The notes under the pieces are model-generated. The model did no database searches and was not told the origin of the DNA. It was given only the letters and a program-made list of their open reading frames with translations. The translations under genes were made by a program, and so were the position numbers. 64,000 nucleotides of DNA from contig NZ_LT727813.1 in NCBI RefSeq assembly GCF_900162665.1, positions 214,213-278,212 on the forward strand, in the 5' to 3' direction. This DNA is from Oceanobacillus sojae (GTDB taxonomy: Bacteria > Bacillota > Bacilli > Bacillales > Amphibacillaceae). Of this stretch, positions 45,451-55,016 are shown piece by piece (position 1 is the first letter of the stretch; each line of letters begins with the position of its first letter).

Positions 45451-46086
45451 CTATTCTTTTTCCAGGGAATAATGCTTGAGAAAATATACAAGCGATTGCA
45501 ATTCTACTGTTAAATCAATATGGTGTACCCGAATATGACTTGGAACAGTAATACGTGCCGGCGTGAAATTCAGGATTCCTTTAATACCTAAATCAACAAG
45601 CCTCTTGGCAGTAGCATCCGCTTCTTCAGCCGGAATAGTTAAGATGGCGACCTCAATTCCTTTTATTTTTTCCTCTAATTCATCCACATGATAAACAGGA
45701 ACTCCACCAACCTCCGTCCCTACTTTTGATGCGTCTGCATCAAACGCCATTGTGATCCGAATATTATTATTCTTTAAAAAATTATAATGTAAAAATGCAG
45801 TACCCAGATTTCCAACACCGATCAAAGCAACATTGGTTATCTCATGCTGGTCCAGTGTACTTTTAAAAAAACCTAATAAATACTCAACATTATATCCATA
45901 TCCCTTTTTCCCAAGAGCTCCAAAGTAGGAAAAATCTCTGCGGATTGTTGCAGAATCTACTTTAACAGCATCACTTAACTCTTTAGAAGATACGCGCAGC
46001 TTTCCCTGCTGATATAAATTATTGAGAAATCGATAGTATAAAGGCAAACGCTTTGCTGTTGCCTGTGGAATTTTATTTTGTTCCAT
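45451..46086 (-). CDS. rex: Redox-sensing transcriptional repressor Rex
   Basis: 211 residues: winged helix ([12 protein letters not shown] at the start, [12 protein letters not shown] typical of Rex) and an NADH-binding Rossmann domain (G-V-G-N-L-G-T-A). It represses fermentation and respiration genes at low NADH. Full length. No Rex box was recognised in its own upstream region. Confidence 0.97.
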   Translation of the reverse strand: MEQNKIPQATAKRLPLYYRFLNNLYQQGKLRVSSKELSDAVKVDSATIRRDFSYFGALGKKGYGYNVEYLLGFFKSTLDQHEITNVALIGVGNLGTAFLHYNFLKNNNIRITMAFDADASKVGTEVGGVPVYHVDELEEKIKGIEVAILTIPAEEADATAKRLVDLGIKGILNFTPARITVPSHIRVHHIDLTVELQSLVYFLKHYSLEKE

Positions 46087-46323
46087 TGAAACGGCCTCTC
46101 TTCAGTTACTAAGTATAGAAAACATACATTTTACCATAATCAAATATTTGTAAATATAAGTTTTCTTTGTATTTCAAAAAAATAAATAATGTGTCAGCGC
46201 ACTCTATACTATTAATATTAACAGAAATAGAGCCGAGTTGGCGAACTTTATTATAATTTTATTGTAGCTTCTATTTGGATACGTTACACTTATAGAGGGA
46301 ACCCTATTCCCCTTTTACAGGAT

Positions 46324-46394
46324 TGTTCAAAAAGAAAGGATAGTAACTGCATGTATCCTTTCATTATTTTATTTACTATTTGAACAGCTTTTTT
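46324..46394 (+). promoter_or_regulatory. Leader attenuator of the ABC-F gene
   Basis: TGTTCAAA (46324-46331) plus TAGTAA (46341-46346) pair with TTACTA plus TTTGAACA (46373-46386), followed by GCTTTTTTATG: a terminator. A competing 9-bp stem, GAAAGGATA (46334-46342) with TATCCTTTC (46354-46362), excludes part of it. The same TATCCTTTC could also pair with the GAAAGGAT ribosome binding site of the ABC-F gene at 46403-46410. A 10-codon ORF runs through the hairpin. Confidence 0.65.
46351..46383 (+). CDS. Leader peptide MYPFIILFTI, candidate attenuator ORF
   Basis: ATG at 46351 and TGA at 46381, 10 residues, mostly hydrophobic. GAAAGGA lies about 10 bases upstream. It occupies the loop and right arm of the terminator-like hairpin, so a ribosome stalled in it would block terminator formation and let transcription proceed into the ABC-F gene. 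Size and position match drug-responsive leader ORFs of antibiotic-resistance ABC-F genes. Confidence 0.5.
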   Translation: MYPFIILFTI

Positions 46395-46417
46395 ATGAGT
46401 CAGAAAGGATGGCAATA

Positions 46418-48352
46418 ATGATTTTAATGCAATTAAATGGAATCTCAAAATCCTTTGGAGCAGAAGAGATTCTTTCTAATATAAAAATTGAGATTAAAGA
46501 TAATGAGCGTATTGCAATAGTCGGCCGAAATGGCGCCGGCAAGTCCACACTGCTAAAAATAATGGCAGGTGAAACCTCATATGATAGTGGAGAGATTTTC
46601 AAACCGAAAGATTTAACATTCGGTTATCTCTCACAGCATATGACTTTAGAATCCGGTAAAACCATTTGGAAGGAAATGCTGGATGTATTTACTCCGCTTT
46701 TGGCAATGGAGAAAAAATTACGTGAACTGGAATCACAGATGGCAGATTCCGCTGCAATGGATCAAGCAGCGTATCAACTGCTGCTCGAAAGATATGACAA
46801 GCTTCAAAATGACTATCAATTGAGCGGCGGATATACGTATCAGGCAGAAATTAAGTCCGTACTAAATGGACTATCCTTTGGAGATTATGATTATGATACT
46901 TTGATTACCGATTTAAGCGGCGGACAGAAAACAAGACTAGCACTCGGCAAGCTCCTCCTGCAAAAACCGCAGCTGCTTATCCTGGATGAACCAACAAACC
47001 ATTTGGATATTGACACACTCACATGGTTAGAAGGCTATTTAGTAAATTATCCAGGTGCTATTATTATTGTCTCCCATGACCGTTATTTCTTAGACAAAAC
47101 CGTATCGATTGTTTATGAAATTTCCAGGCACCATTCCAAAAAGTTCCATGGAACCTATAGTAATTATTTAACCCAGAAAGCACTTGATTATGAGCAGGAG
47201 AAGAAAGAATTTGAGAAGCAGCAGACAGAGATTAAGCGCATGGAGGATTTTATCCAGCGTAATCTGGCACGTGCATCAACAACCAAGCGTGCACAAAGCA
47301 GACGAAAAAAACTTGAAAAGATCGAACGCCTCGATAGGCCTTCCGGCGATGAATCCTCTGCATCTATTTCCTTTCAGATTAACCGTTTAAGTGGAAATGA
47401 TGTATTAAAAATAAAGGATTTAGCTTTTCAATATCCTGATACAGACCAGCCGATTTTTCAGAATATTTCTCTTCACGCCAACCGCGGTGACCGAATTGCA
47501 TTGGTTGGCCCGAACGGTGTCGGCAAGACAACGTTATTAAAAAATATTGTAGGTAAGCATCAGCCGAAGCATGGTGAGATACAATTAGGTACAAACGTCC
47601 AAGTAGGCTACTACGATCAGGAGCAGGCGAATTTAAATTCTAATAAAACGGTACTTCAGGAGCTGTGGGATGATTATCCCTTAATTAATGAAAAGGATAT
47701 TCGTACTATCCTGGGAAATTTTCTGTTCTCCGGTGAAGATGTATTAAAGCCTGTAGCAGCGCTGAGCGGCGGTGAAAAATCAAGACTGGCTCTGGCAAAA
47801 TTAAAAATGCAAAAGGCAAATTTACTAATACTTGATGAGCCGACAAACCACTTAGATATTGATAGTAAAGAAGTATTGGAAAGTGCGTTAATTGATTTCC
47901 CTGGCACAATTGTATTTGTTTCTCATGACCGTTATTTTATTAACCGGATTGCTGACCAAGTTGCAGAAATGCAGGCTGGCAGTATAAAAATATATCTTGG
48001 CGACTATGATTATTATTTAGAGAAAAAGGCAGAGGAAGAAGAACGGCGTTTGTTGAAATTACAAGAACAGCAGACAGATAAGGAAGAGCCAGCTTCCTCT
48101 GCAAAAAAGCTCAGCTTTCAGGAAGAAAAACAGCGTCAACGCGAGGAACGTAAACGAAAAAGACGGATTGAAGAGCTCGAAACATTGATTGAAAAAAAGG
48201 AAACAGAAATTGCTGCGGTTGAACTGGAAATGACCAATCCGGATGTATTTGATGACCATAAAAAGACGATGGAATTAACCGATAAATTATCCGCTTTAAA
48301 AGAAGATCTGGACGTTTTTATGAATGAATGGGCAGTATTGGAAGAGAATTAA
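46418..48352 (+). CDS. ydiF: ABC-F family ribosome-associated ATPase (YdiF-like)
   Basis: About 644 residues, no membrane domain. Two ABC cassettes: G-R-N-G-A-G-K-S-T with L-S-G-G-Q-K-T-R-L, and G-P-N-G-V-G-K-T-T with L-S-G-G-E-K-S-R-L, joined by a charged P-site-interacting linker (R-A-S-T-T-K-R-A-Q-S-R-R-K-K). A C-terminal basic coiled coil follows (K-R-K-R-R-I-E-E-L-E-T-L-I). ABC-F proteins act on stalled or drug-bound ribosomes. The ATG at 46418 is chosen (AAAGGA 8 bases upstream); the ATG at 46409 lies in that site. Adjacent to rex as in B. subtilis. Resistance versus translation-factor role is undecided; the attenuator-like leader hints at inducibility. Confidence 0.92.
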   Translation: MILMQLNGISKSFGAEEILSNIKIEIKDNERIAIVGRNGAGKSTLLKIMAGETSYDSGEIFKPKDLTFGYLSQHMTLESGKTIWKEMLDVFTPLLAMEKKLRELESQMADSAAMDQAAYQLLLERYDKLQNDYQLSGGYTYQAEIKSVLNGLSFGDYDYDTLITDLSGGQKTRLALGKLLLQKPQLLILDEPTNHLDIDTLTWLEGYLVNYPGAIIIVSHDRYFLDKTVSIVYEISRHHSKKFHGTYSNYLTQKALDYEQEKKEFEKQQTEIKRMEDFIQRNLARASTTKRAQSRRKKLEKIERLDRPSGDESSASISFQINRLSGNDVLKIKDLAFQYPDTDQPIFQNISLHANRGDRIALVGPNGVGKTTLLKNIVGKHQPKHGEIQLGTNVQVGYYDQEQANLNSNKTVLQELWDDYPLINEKDIRTILGNFLFSGEDVLKPVAALSGGEKSRLALAKLKMQKANLLILDEPTNHLDIDSKEVLESALIDFPGTIVFVSHDRYFINRIADQVAEMQAGSIKIYLGDYDYYLEKKAEEEERRLLKLQEQQTDKEEPASSAKKLSFQEEKQRQREERKRKRRIEELETLIEKKETEIAAVELEMTNPDVFDDHKKTMELTDKLSALKEDLDVFMNEWAVLEEN

Positions 48353-48388
48353 GTAATTGATATAATTTTCAGATTGTTGTATACTGAG

Positions 48389-48417
48389 AGCAGGCATAGT
48401 GATGGCCTGCTTTTTTT
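48389..48417 (+). terminator. Rho-independent terminator of the ABC-F gene
   Basis: AGCAGGC/GCCTGCT 7-bp stem with a 9-base loop, followed by TTTTTTT. Confidence 0.85.
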
Positions 48418-48422
48418 ACCGC

Positions 48423-48556
48423 AGTGTAACTGGCTGTAAGACTCCCGCTTCATGAATAGAGAAAGACCAAAAATTCTAAGCAGGTGATCAAACAGCCAGT
48501 AACGGCCCGATTGGTTCAACTAACAACCAGTGGGAATGAAAAGCTCCCACTGGTTG
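48423..48556. repeat. Structured non-coding segment, possible IS200/IS605-type remnant
   Basis: Contains ACTGGCTGT paired at a distance with ACAGCCAGT, then a perfect 12-bp hairpin (48524-48535 with 48545-48556). The minus strand reads GAAGCGGGAGTCTTACAGCC, which reminds me of the 3' end of TnpB-linked transposons. No transposase ORF remains. Origin is a guess. Confidence 0.35.
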
Positions 48557-48647
48557 AAGTTTCACTTTATAAACTGTACAGATTTAAAGAAGTAATCACT
48601 CTTCCTATGATAAATAATCTAATGTAATAAATGGAGGTTGTTGTCCC

Positions 48648-49811
48648 GTGGCGATACCCATCGTTACTTTTTTGTTCTTTATTCTTTCCAGTTTGACGTA
48701 CTACGCTCTCAAGGAAACAATGTTATCTGCCCCGATCAATGAAGAAGTACGTTCAAAATCTGTTCTTCGTTTTCTTCCCTTTGCAGTCATTTTTCTCGGT
48801 CTCTTCAGCAGTGCATGGCTTACTGTGGCTGTTTCTCTTCCAATTGCCCGTTATTTCTCCAATTCTGTTTCGATATTCTCTCAAGCAATAAATGAATTCA
48901 TTATTGTGTTTGGTTTTAGCATGCTATTATTTGGAATTTGGATCAGTTTGGGATTTTCATTACCAAAGTGGCTGACTAAAAATAATCCTCAGCTTGTCAG
49001 GAAAGGATTATCTCTGATATTCCGCAACTCCATCGGGAAAGCGGCGATAAATTTACAAACACCTTCGAATAAAAACCAGGGTGAAGCTCAGAATATTATT
49101 GAATTCAGCGGAAAAGACGTAGGAGAAATTGCAACCCATCGTACTGATCTAACTGTTTTGCAAATAGATGCAACACTGGAAGAAGTATTTTCCGTTGTTC
49201 AGGAGGTAGAATTCACAAGAATCCCTGTTTACGAAGAGGATATTGATCAAATTGCAGGTATATTATATGTGAAAGATTTCTTTCATGTTCTAAAAACAGG
49301 TGTGGCCCCTGCCTTCTTCTCCTTAAAAAATATGATCCGTCCTGCTATGTATGTCAGAATGAACCAGGAAATTGATGATATTTTTAAGGATATGAGGGAA
49401 AGAGATTATACCATTGCCATTGTTCTCGATGAATTTGGAGGTACACATGGATTAATTACATTAGAAGATATTATCAGAGATATTACAAAAGATTTGTTAG
49501 AGGATCAGAAACCGATGTCAGCTGAATCAAAGGATATTCTGCCTCTTACCGGCAATCGCTATCTGATTAATGGATCCACAAGTTTATTTATTTTAGAAGG
49601 CACACTCGGTATAGAGTTTCCGATAGATACACCGCACCAAACATTAGACAGCTTTTTATCTGATTTAATTACTAAGCAGTCTGACAATCAGAACAGAGTA
49701 CAATTTAAACATCTGTTATTTAACATACAGTCTGTGAAAGACGGAAAAATTGAATCAGTAATTGTTACTGTGCATGATGAGGATACTGTAGAGCACCAAT
49801 TTATAGGTTAG
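48648..49811 (+). CDS. CorC/HlyC-type membrane protein with CBS pair
   Basis: 387 residues: an N-terminal hydrophobic region (to about 115, three or four segments), a CBS-domain pair (about 150-275; V-E-F-T-R-I-P-V-Y-E-E-D-I-D-Q-I-A-G-I-L-Y-V-K-D and D-E-F-G-G-T-H-G-L-I-T-L-E-D) and a C-terminal CorC_HlyC domain. The family is linked to Mg2+/cation efflux. The membrane part is less conserved than a standard CNNM domain. The start is GTG with GGAGG 10 bases upstream. Confidence 0.88.
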   Translation: MAIPIVTFLFFILSSLTYYALKETMLSAPINEEVRSKSVLRFLPFAVIFLGLFSSAWLTVAVSLPIARYFSNSVSIFSQAINEFIIVFGFSMLLFGIWISLGFSLPKWLTKNNPQLVRKGLSLIFRNSIGKAAINLQTPSNKNQGEAQNIIEFSGKDVGEIATHRTDLTVLQIDATLEEVFSVVQEVEFTRIPVYEEDIDQIAGILYVKDFFHVLKTGVAPAFFSLKNMIRPAMYVRMNQEIDDIFKDMRERDYTIAIVLDEFGGTHGLITLEDIIRDITKDLLEDQKPMSAESKDILPLTGNRYLINGSTSLFILEGTLGIEFPIDTPHQTLDSFLSDLITKQSDNQNRVQFKHLLFNIQSVKDGKIESVIVTVHDEDTVEHQFIG

Positions 49812-49821
49812 TTTTAATTAT

Positions 49822-49872
49822 AAAGGAAAAGCGCATCAAGATTTAAAAATCTTTCATGCGCTTTTCCTTTTA
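49822..49872. terminator. Bidirectional terminator between the CorC-type gene and rodA
   Basis: A 15-bp arm AAAGGAAAAGCGCAT (49822-49836) pairs perfectly with 49856-49870 and has an inner AGATTT/AATCTT stem. Both strands end in T-rich sequence. Confidence 0.88.
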
Positions 49873-49877
49873 TAATT

Positions 49878-51053
49878 TTATTTAAATAAATAGTCATTCT
49901 GTATTGTTTCTTCCACGGCCACTCTATAAATAACTGCTACACCCAGCATCGTTGACATTACCGAGCTTCCCCCATAGCTTATTAAAAGTAAAGGGATACC
50001 CGTAATCGGCATAATTCCAACTGTCATACCAATGTTTTGAAAAACATGGACAAGCATTAAGCTTAAAAACCCAAAACAGAAATAAGCTCCAAAAGGGGAG
50101 TGTTTATATATGTTTAATCCAAGCGTTACTAATTTATATAAAAACATAAAATAAAGAAGAACTACAAAAGCACTGCCGACAAACCCAAAGCTTTCCCCAA
50201 TAACAGAGAAGATAAAATCCGTCTGTGCTTCCGGGTAGTTTACCTCAATACTTCCCATGCCTTTCCCAAATAATTGACCTGATCCAAGTGCCATATGGGA
50301 ACGTTCAAAGTGGAAATTAGCATCCTGTGACTGCTGCGACGGGTCAAACCAGGTCATAACACGGTTGATTTGATAAGGCTTTACTCCAAGAGTATCTTCA
50401 GCAAATCCCGGAAACTCTATAACAATAAATAAAGCAGCCGCTATAACAGCAACGCCTGAAAGAATCAGAGCAGATATGATCTTCCAATTGATCCCGGATA
50501 AAATAATCAGCACGCCCGTAATAAATAGATATACCATTGCTGTTCCAAAGTCCGGCTGCAGCATAATCAGGAACACCGGGATTGCAGTATACAACAGCAG
50601 TTTCCCAAGCAGCTGAATATCTGTCTTTAAAGTACTTACTTCAAATTTTTCCTTGTGTTTACTAATTACTGCTGCCAGAAAAAGAATTGTAGATATCTTA
50701 ACAAACTCCGCAGGCTGAATAGTCAGTCCAGGTATAAAAGTGTACCAGCTTTTTGCACCATTTCGCGGAGCTGCAATAAAATCTGGGCTAATAGGGATAA
50801 ATGCTAATAAAATAACACCTGCTAAATAAATATAGAGACTTGTTTTATACAACTGCTCCAAGTCTAAAAATTGCACAGCTGCAATCATGCCAATACCAAT
50901 TGTGTAAAAAACCATTTGTTTCAGTAAAAAGTTATTATCAGCGTATTGTCCTAATTGCTGTGCATTATATATCGCCAAAAAACTTATTATCGCAAAAGCT
51001 ATCAATAATAAGATTAAATCGGTTTGAAAGTAATAATTTTGTTTTTTATTCAT
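49878..51053 (-). CDS. rodA: RodA/FtsW/SpoVE-family glycosyltransferase (SEDS)
   Basis: 391 residues, ten membrane segments. SEDS landmarks: P-A-E-F-V-K-I, Q-P-D-F-G-T-A-M-V, the F-H-F-E-R-S-H-M-A-L-G-S-G loop, Q-T-D-F-I-F-S-V-I-G-E-S-F-G, and P-I-T-G-I-P-L-L-L-I-S-Y-G-G-S. Polymerises lipid II into glycan during elongation. RodA rather than FtsW is preferred from length and the G-M-T-V-G-I-M-P-I-T-G-I-P stretch. An extra paralogue elsewhere is likely. Confidence 0.9.
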   Translation of the reverse strand: MNKKQNYYFQTDLILLLIAFAIISFLAIYNAQQLGQYADNNFLLKQMVFYTIGIGMIAAVQFLDLEQLYKTSLYIYLAGVILLAFIPISPDFIAAPRNGAKSWYTFIPGLTIQPAEFVKISTILFLAAVISKHKEKFEVSTLKTDIQLLGKLLLYTAIPVFLIMLQPDFGTAMVYLFITGVLIILSGINWKIISALILSGVAVIAAALFIVIEFPGFAEDTLGVKPYQINRVMTWFDPSQQSQDANFHFERSHMALGSGQLFGKGMGSIEVNYPEAQTDFIFSVIGESFGFVGSAFVVLLYFMFLYKLVTLGLNIYKHSPFGAYFCFGFLSLMLVHVFQNIGMTVGIMPITGIPLLLISYGGSSVMSTMLGVAVIYRVAVEETIQNDYLFK

Positions 51054-51216
51054 CGGATTCCCACCAAATTTCTTCTGTCGCTATCCTGTCATTTTATGAA
51101 GCTGCTTCTGCCTTCATACCTCATAATTATCATTAGCGAAAATTCAAAATAGCCAATTATTCCATAGAGACCTCATCACATATTTATCCGCAGGCTTTGA
51201 CGTTGATTAGCTATTC

Positions 51217-52227
51217 TTATTCTAACATTAAAGAAGGATTTGCGTTTAAATCAAGTGCAGCAAATTTTTCTTTTTCGTATAAAATCGTTCCTGCAGCTGC
51301 AATCATCGCTGCATTATCAGTACATAAATGAATCGGAGGAATGTACAAATCCATATTTTCGCTGTTAAAACGATTTTTCAAACTCTCCCGCAAGCCTTTA
51401 TTTGCTGCAACACCACCAGCAACAATCACTTGCTTCACCTTATATTCCTGTGCTGCGCGGAAGGTCTTTTCTGTTAATACCTCGACTACACTTTGTTGGA
51501 AACTCGCTGCAACATCGGCAGGGTTTAGTACTTCTCCACGCTGCTCTGCATTATGCAGTGTATTGATAACAGACGACTTTAAACCGCTGAAGCTGAAGTC
51601 ATAGCTTCCTTCCTCAAGCCATGCGCGTGGAAAATCAATAGCTGCTTTTCCTTCAGCGCTTAATCGATCAATTTCCGGACCGCCTGGATAAGGCAGCTTC
51701 AGCATTCTTGCTACTTTGTCATAAGCCTCTCCCGCTGCATCATCCCTTGTTTCGCCAATTAACTCATAATCATAATGGTCTTTCATGATAACAAGCTCTG
51801 TATGCCCCCCTGAAACGATCAGGGCTAATAAAGGAAACGCAAACTCATTTTCCAATCGGTTTGCATAAATATGACCGGCAATGTGATGTACACCAATAAG
51901 CGGCTTATTCTTTGCAAAGGCAAGAGCTTTCGCTGCATTAACACCAACGAGAAGAGCTCCTACTAACCCGGGCCCCTCTGTAACAGCAATTGCATCAATA
52001 TCATCCCAGGTTACTTTTGCTTGATTTACTGCTTCTTCTAAGACCATTGTAATTTGTTCTACATGATGTCTGGAAGCTATTTCCGGAACAACCCCGCCGA
52101 AACGCTTATGGCTTTCGATTTGAGAAGCGACCACATTAGAAAGAATTTCACGCCCATTTCTCACAATAGACGCCGCTGTTTCATCACAGCTTGTTTCAAT
52201 GCCTAAAATTATTGTATCTTTTTTCAT
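51217..52227 (-). CDS. tsaD: tRNA N6-threonylcarbamoyladenosine transferase TsaD
   Basis: 336 residues from the ATG at 52227, which overlaps the rimI stop (ATGA). Landmarks: [23 protein letters not shown], metal-binding H-H-I-A-G-H, and S-G-G-H-T-E-L. Transfers the threonylcarbamoyl group to A37 of ANN-decoding tRNAs with TsaB and TsaE. Last gene of the thiL-tsaE-tsaB-rimI-tsaD operon. Confidence 0.97.
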   Translation of the reverse strand: MKKDTIILGIETSCDETAASIVRNGREILSNVVASQIESHKRFGGVVPEIASRHHVEQITMVLEEAVNQAKVTWDDIDAIAVTEGPGLVGALLVGVNAAKALAFAKNKPLIGVHHIAGHIYANRLENEFAFPLLALIVSGGHTELVIMKDHYDYELIGETRDDAAGEAYDKVARMLKLPYPGGPEIDRLSAEGKAAIDFPRAWLEEGSYDFSFSGLKSSVINTLHNAEQRGEVLNPADVAASFQQSVVEVLTEKTFRAAQEYKVKQVIVAGGVAANKGLRESLKNRFNSENMDLYIPPIHLCTDNAAMIAAAGTILYEKEKFAALDLNANPSLMLE

Positions 52228-52673
52228 TTTAAATTCACCCACATTACAATAGCATCTTCAAAATTATCTGTGTAATAATGCTTTCGAATTCCACCGGGAA
52301 CAAGCCCGAATTTCTTATATAAAGACTGTGCAGCTATATTAGAAACACGCACCTCTAAGGAAAGCCGTTCTACTCCTTTTCCAGTCATAAATGTTACAGC
52401 ATATCCAAATAGCTTTTCGCCGATTTTACGTCCACGCACATCAGGATGTATAGCAAAGTTTGTAATTTGTCCATCTTCAAACACAATCCACGAGCCGATA
52501 TATCCAATAATTCTTTCATCCAGACAGGCTACAAAATAATAAGCATGATCATTTTCACACAGCTCTTTATAAAAAATCTCCGCATCCCATGGACCTGTAA
52601 AGGACGCCTCTTCTACTTCCATTACTCCTGGAACATCCTCCAGATTCATCTGCCGAATAATAACCTTGCTCAT
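52224..52673 (-). CDS. rimI: Ribosomal protein S18-alanine N-acetyltransferase RimI-like
   Basis: 149 residues from the ATG at 52673, overlapping the tsaB stop (ATGA). GNAT fold with [15 protein letters not shown] (acetyl-CoA binding) and [16 protein letters not shown]. The position between tsaB and tsaD is conserved across Bacillaceae and supports RimI. Confidence 0.93.
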   Translation of the reverse strand: MSKVIIRQMNLEDVPGVMEVEEASFTGPWDAEIFYKELCENDHAYYFVACLDERIIGYIGSWIVFEDGQITNFAIHPDVRGRKIGEKLFGYAVTFMTGKGVERLSLEVRVSNIAAQSLYKKFGLVPGGIRKHYYTDNFEDAIVMWVNLK

Positions 52674-53374
52674 AAATCTGCTTTTTCCTTTTGCTGTTTT
52701 TGCCAATTTGCTTCAGCCTCTGCCAAACGGAGATAATTCGGTACCAGTGTATGAACGGAACCAGCTTCTTTTTCTTTCCCTAATAGAGCCAAATATGCTG
52801 CTCTGGGAAGCTGCAATGACGCATCAGCAAATACAGCTTTATCCTGTAAACACTCTGTAATAAGCTCTTTAAAAGCCTCTGTGTCCTGACTTAAAAACAA
52901 TACTTTTTCGCCTGACTTCTTCAGCTTTGCAAGCCATTCTGTCATTAATATATTTTCTTCTTCCATCACCGTTTCAAGCTTTTCATTTTTCCATTGATAC
53001 GCACCCGTATAAACTAAACCGCGTCTGGCGTCAAAAAACGGACAAATGATACCATCAAATAAAATGCCCTGATAAGCTAATGCTTCTAAGCTGGATACAC
53101 CGATAACCGGTATACCTAATGCCCAGGCCATTGTTTTAGCTGTGGCCAGGCCAATTCGGACTCCTGTATAAGAGCCAGGTCCCTTGGCAACGATAATCCG
53201 ATTTAATTCAGAAGGATTAACATTCACATCCTTCATCAGCTTTTCCACTGCCGGCATTAAACGGACGGAATGATTTTTAGCGATATTGGTGGTGATTTCA
53301 CCGATTAATTGTTTATCATCTAATAATGCCACACTTAAAACTTGATTGGAAGTATCCATCGCAAGTATTTTCAT
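52670..53374 (-). CDS. tsaB: tRNA threonylcarbamoyladenosine biosynthesis protein TsaB
   Basis: 234 residues: M-K-I-L-A-M-D-T-S-N, G-P-G-S-Y-T-G-V-R-I-G-L-A-T-A-K, D-A-R-R-G. ASKHA-fold partner of TsaD. Coupled to rimI by ATGA overlap and 10 bases downstream of tsaE. Confidence 0.96.
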   Translation of the reverse strand: MKILAMDTSNQVLSVALLDDKQLIGEITTNIAKNHSVRLMPAVEKLMKDVNVNPSELNRIIVAKGPGSYTGVRIGLATAKTMAWALGIPVIGVSSLEALAYQGILFDGIICPFFDARRGLVYTGAYQWKNEKLETVMEEENILMTEWLAKLKKSGEKVLFLSQDTEAFKELITECLQDKAVFADASLQLPRAAYLALLGKEKEAGSVHTLVPNYLRLAEAEANWQKQQKEKADL

Positions 53375-53384
53375 ACAAAAACTC

Positions 53385-53825
53385 CTAACTCAATGCTTTG
53401 ACAACTTGTTCAAAATGCTCCCCGAAAGGAGTTAGTGTTATTTCACGCTGATTATCATTATCTGCATAACGAAGTGTAATATCCAAACGCTCTTTTGGCA
53501 GAAAATCTTCAATAAAACTGGCCCATTCAATTACGGTGATGCCATCCGCAAAGAAATAGTCATCAAAGCCGATATCCTCCATTGAATTCTCCAGACGATA
53601 CACGTCCATATGATAAAGCGGCAGACGGCCACGGTATTCCTTTACTATGGTAAAAGTCGGACTGCTGATATTCCGTTTAACACCCAGCCCTTTTGCCAGC
53701 CCTTTCGTAAAGGTAGTCTTTCCGACACCTAATTGCCCTTCAAGGGTCAAGACATCATTCGGCTGTAATTCTTTCGCTAACCGGTACGCAAAATCCTGTG
53801 TATCCTTTTCTGTTCTTAAAAGCAT
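53385..53825 (-). CDS. tsaE: tRNA threonylcarbamoyladenosine biosynthesis ATPase TsaE
   Basis: 146 residues with P-loop G-Q-L-G-V-G-K-T-T and I-S-S-P-T-F-T-I-V-K-E-Y, H-M-D-V-Y-R-L and V-I-E-W-A. The ATG at 53825 is preferred (AGGTGG 11 bases upstream); the GTG at 53840 abuts the thiL stop and has no room for a site. Hydrolyses ATP to reset the TsaBD complex. Confidence 0.95.
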   Translation of the reverse strand: MLLRTEKDTQDFAYRLAKELQPNDVLTLEGQLGVGKTTFTKGLAKGLGVKRNISSPTFTIVKEYRGRLPLYHMDVYRLENSMEDIGFDDYFFADGITVIEWASFIEDFLPKERLDITLRYADNDNQREITLTPFGEHFEQVVKALS

Positions 53826-53840
53826 TTGCAACGCATCCAC

Positions 53841-54800
53841 CTACTTTAAATGTGTGTATCCACTTTTCGTTAATTGCTTTATCTCTTCCTGTGATTGAAT
53901 AAGAACACGAGGTTCCTCTGCTTCACGAACATAGCCGATCTGCTTAATCGTTGTATTTTCCTGGTGAGCAATTTCCTGTACCCTCGGCCAATGCTCTTCT
54001 GAAACTGTTCCTAAAAGCTCAAAATCCTCTCCACCTGACAGCTTCCATTCATACTGCTGCTCTTCAGAAAACTGATGAAAGGTTGGAGACACAGGAATCC
54101 TCTCTTCTATAATAATAAGCTCCACTCCGGAAGCCTCTGCTATTTCATTCGCTTCATTTGAAATTCCGTCGCTAATATCATTTAACGCTACCCGGCCTAT
54201 TTCCCGTAAGCCTAAGGCAAATGCTGCTCTTGGCTCCGGTAACCGGTGGCGTTTTATATAATAGTCTTTATCCTTACATTTCTGCTGATGCAGCAGTATC
54301 TCAAGTCCAGCTCTTGAATCGCCTAATGTTCCTGTCGCAAAGATAATATCTCCCGGCTTGGCATGGCTTCGATACCTTGCTCTTTCTTTTGCCACATAGC
54401 CAATTGCCGTAATCGAGATCATTAAACGATCACTCGATACCGTATCTCCGCCAATTAAATCCATTTGATACATTGACGCAAGCTCATTCATTCCCCGATA
54501 AATTCCCTCTAATGCCTCCTGGTTCCATTTTTTTGGAATACACATAGAAACCAGATAAAAGACAGGCTTTGCCCCCATTGCTGCTAAGTCACTAATATTT
54601 GCAGCCAGCACACGATAACCAATATGAAAAGGCTCCATCGTCTCTAAAGAAAAATGAATATCTTCCACAAAAGTATCTACTGTTGTGACAATGTCTGAAG
54701 TACTGCGAAAAACGGCAGCATCATCGCCAATTCCTTTGATCAATGTCTGCTGATTATATATTTTTGGTTTAATGGCATTAATAAATGAAAATTCATCCAC
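53841..54800 (-). CDS. thiL: Thiamine-monophosphate kinase
   Basis: 319 residues: G-I-G-D-D-A-A-V-F, T-T-V-D-T-F-V-E-D-I-H-F, A-A-N-I-S-D-L-A-A-M-G-A-K-P, G-G-D-T-V-S-S, and D-I-S-D-G-I-S-N-E later. Phosphorylates TMP to thiamine diphosphate, the cofactor of transketolase. The start is GTG with GGTGAT upstream. First gene of the t6A operon; no TPP riboswitch in front of it. Confidence 0.95.
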   Translation of the reverse strand: MDEFSFINAIKPKIYNQQTLIKGIGDDAAVFRSTSDIVTTVDTFVEDIHFSLETMEPFHIGYRVLAANISDLAAMGAKPVFYLVSMCIPKKWNQEALEGIYRGMNELASMYQMDLIGGDTVSSDRLMISITAIGYVAKERARYRSHAKPGDIIFATGTLGDSRAGLEILLHQQKCKDKDYYIKRHRLPEPRAAFALGLREIGRVALNDISDGISNEANEIAEASGVELIIIEERIPVSPTFHQFSEEQQYEWKLSGGEDFELLGTVSEEHWPRVQEIAHQENTTIKQIGYVREAEEPRVLIQSQEEIKQLTKSGYTHLK

Positions 54801-54952
54801 GATATCACCAATTCCTTTATTAATCTATTACTTATCATAGCAAATCAAAGGAAAAAAATAAAAATTTATGTCATAAAAATAAATACAAATTATTGCTTTG
54901 GAATGTTTTGCTTATTTATAGGCTGATTAACCATACTGCCTCATTTATGGCA

Positions 54953-54990
54953 TTAAAAAAACACATGTTTCTTAGCGGAAACCATGTGTT
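54953..54990 (-). terminator. Rho-independent terminator of the tRNA-fMet/tRNA-Asp unit
   Basis: AACACATG-(G)-TTTC stem with a 5-base loop region (54960-54990), followed by TTTTTTTAATG on the minus strand, about 25 bases after tRNA-Asp. Confidence 0.88.
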
Positions 54991-55016
54991 GCAGTTTATT
55001 ATTATTTTAAAAATCA

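Noticed and set aside
46087..46323. Rex operator upstream of rex
   Set aside because: TTGTGAA-type palindromes are absent; CAAATATTTG at 46141-46150 is palindromic but does not match the Rex consensus.
54801..55016. TPP riboswitch in front of thiL
   Set aside because: The upstream region is short and AT-rich and has no THI-box core such as CTGAGA or the ACCTGATCTGG-like element.
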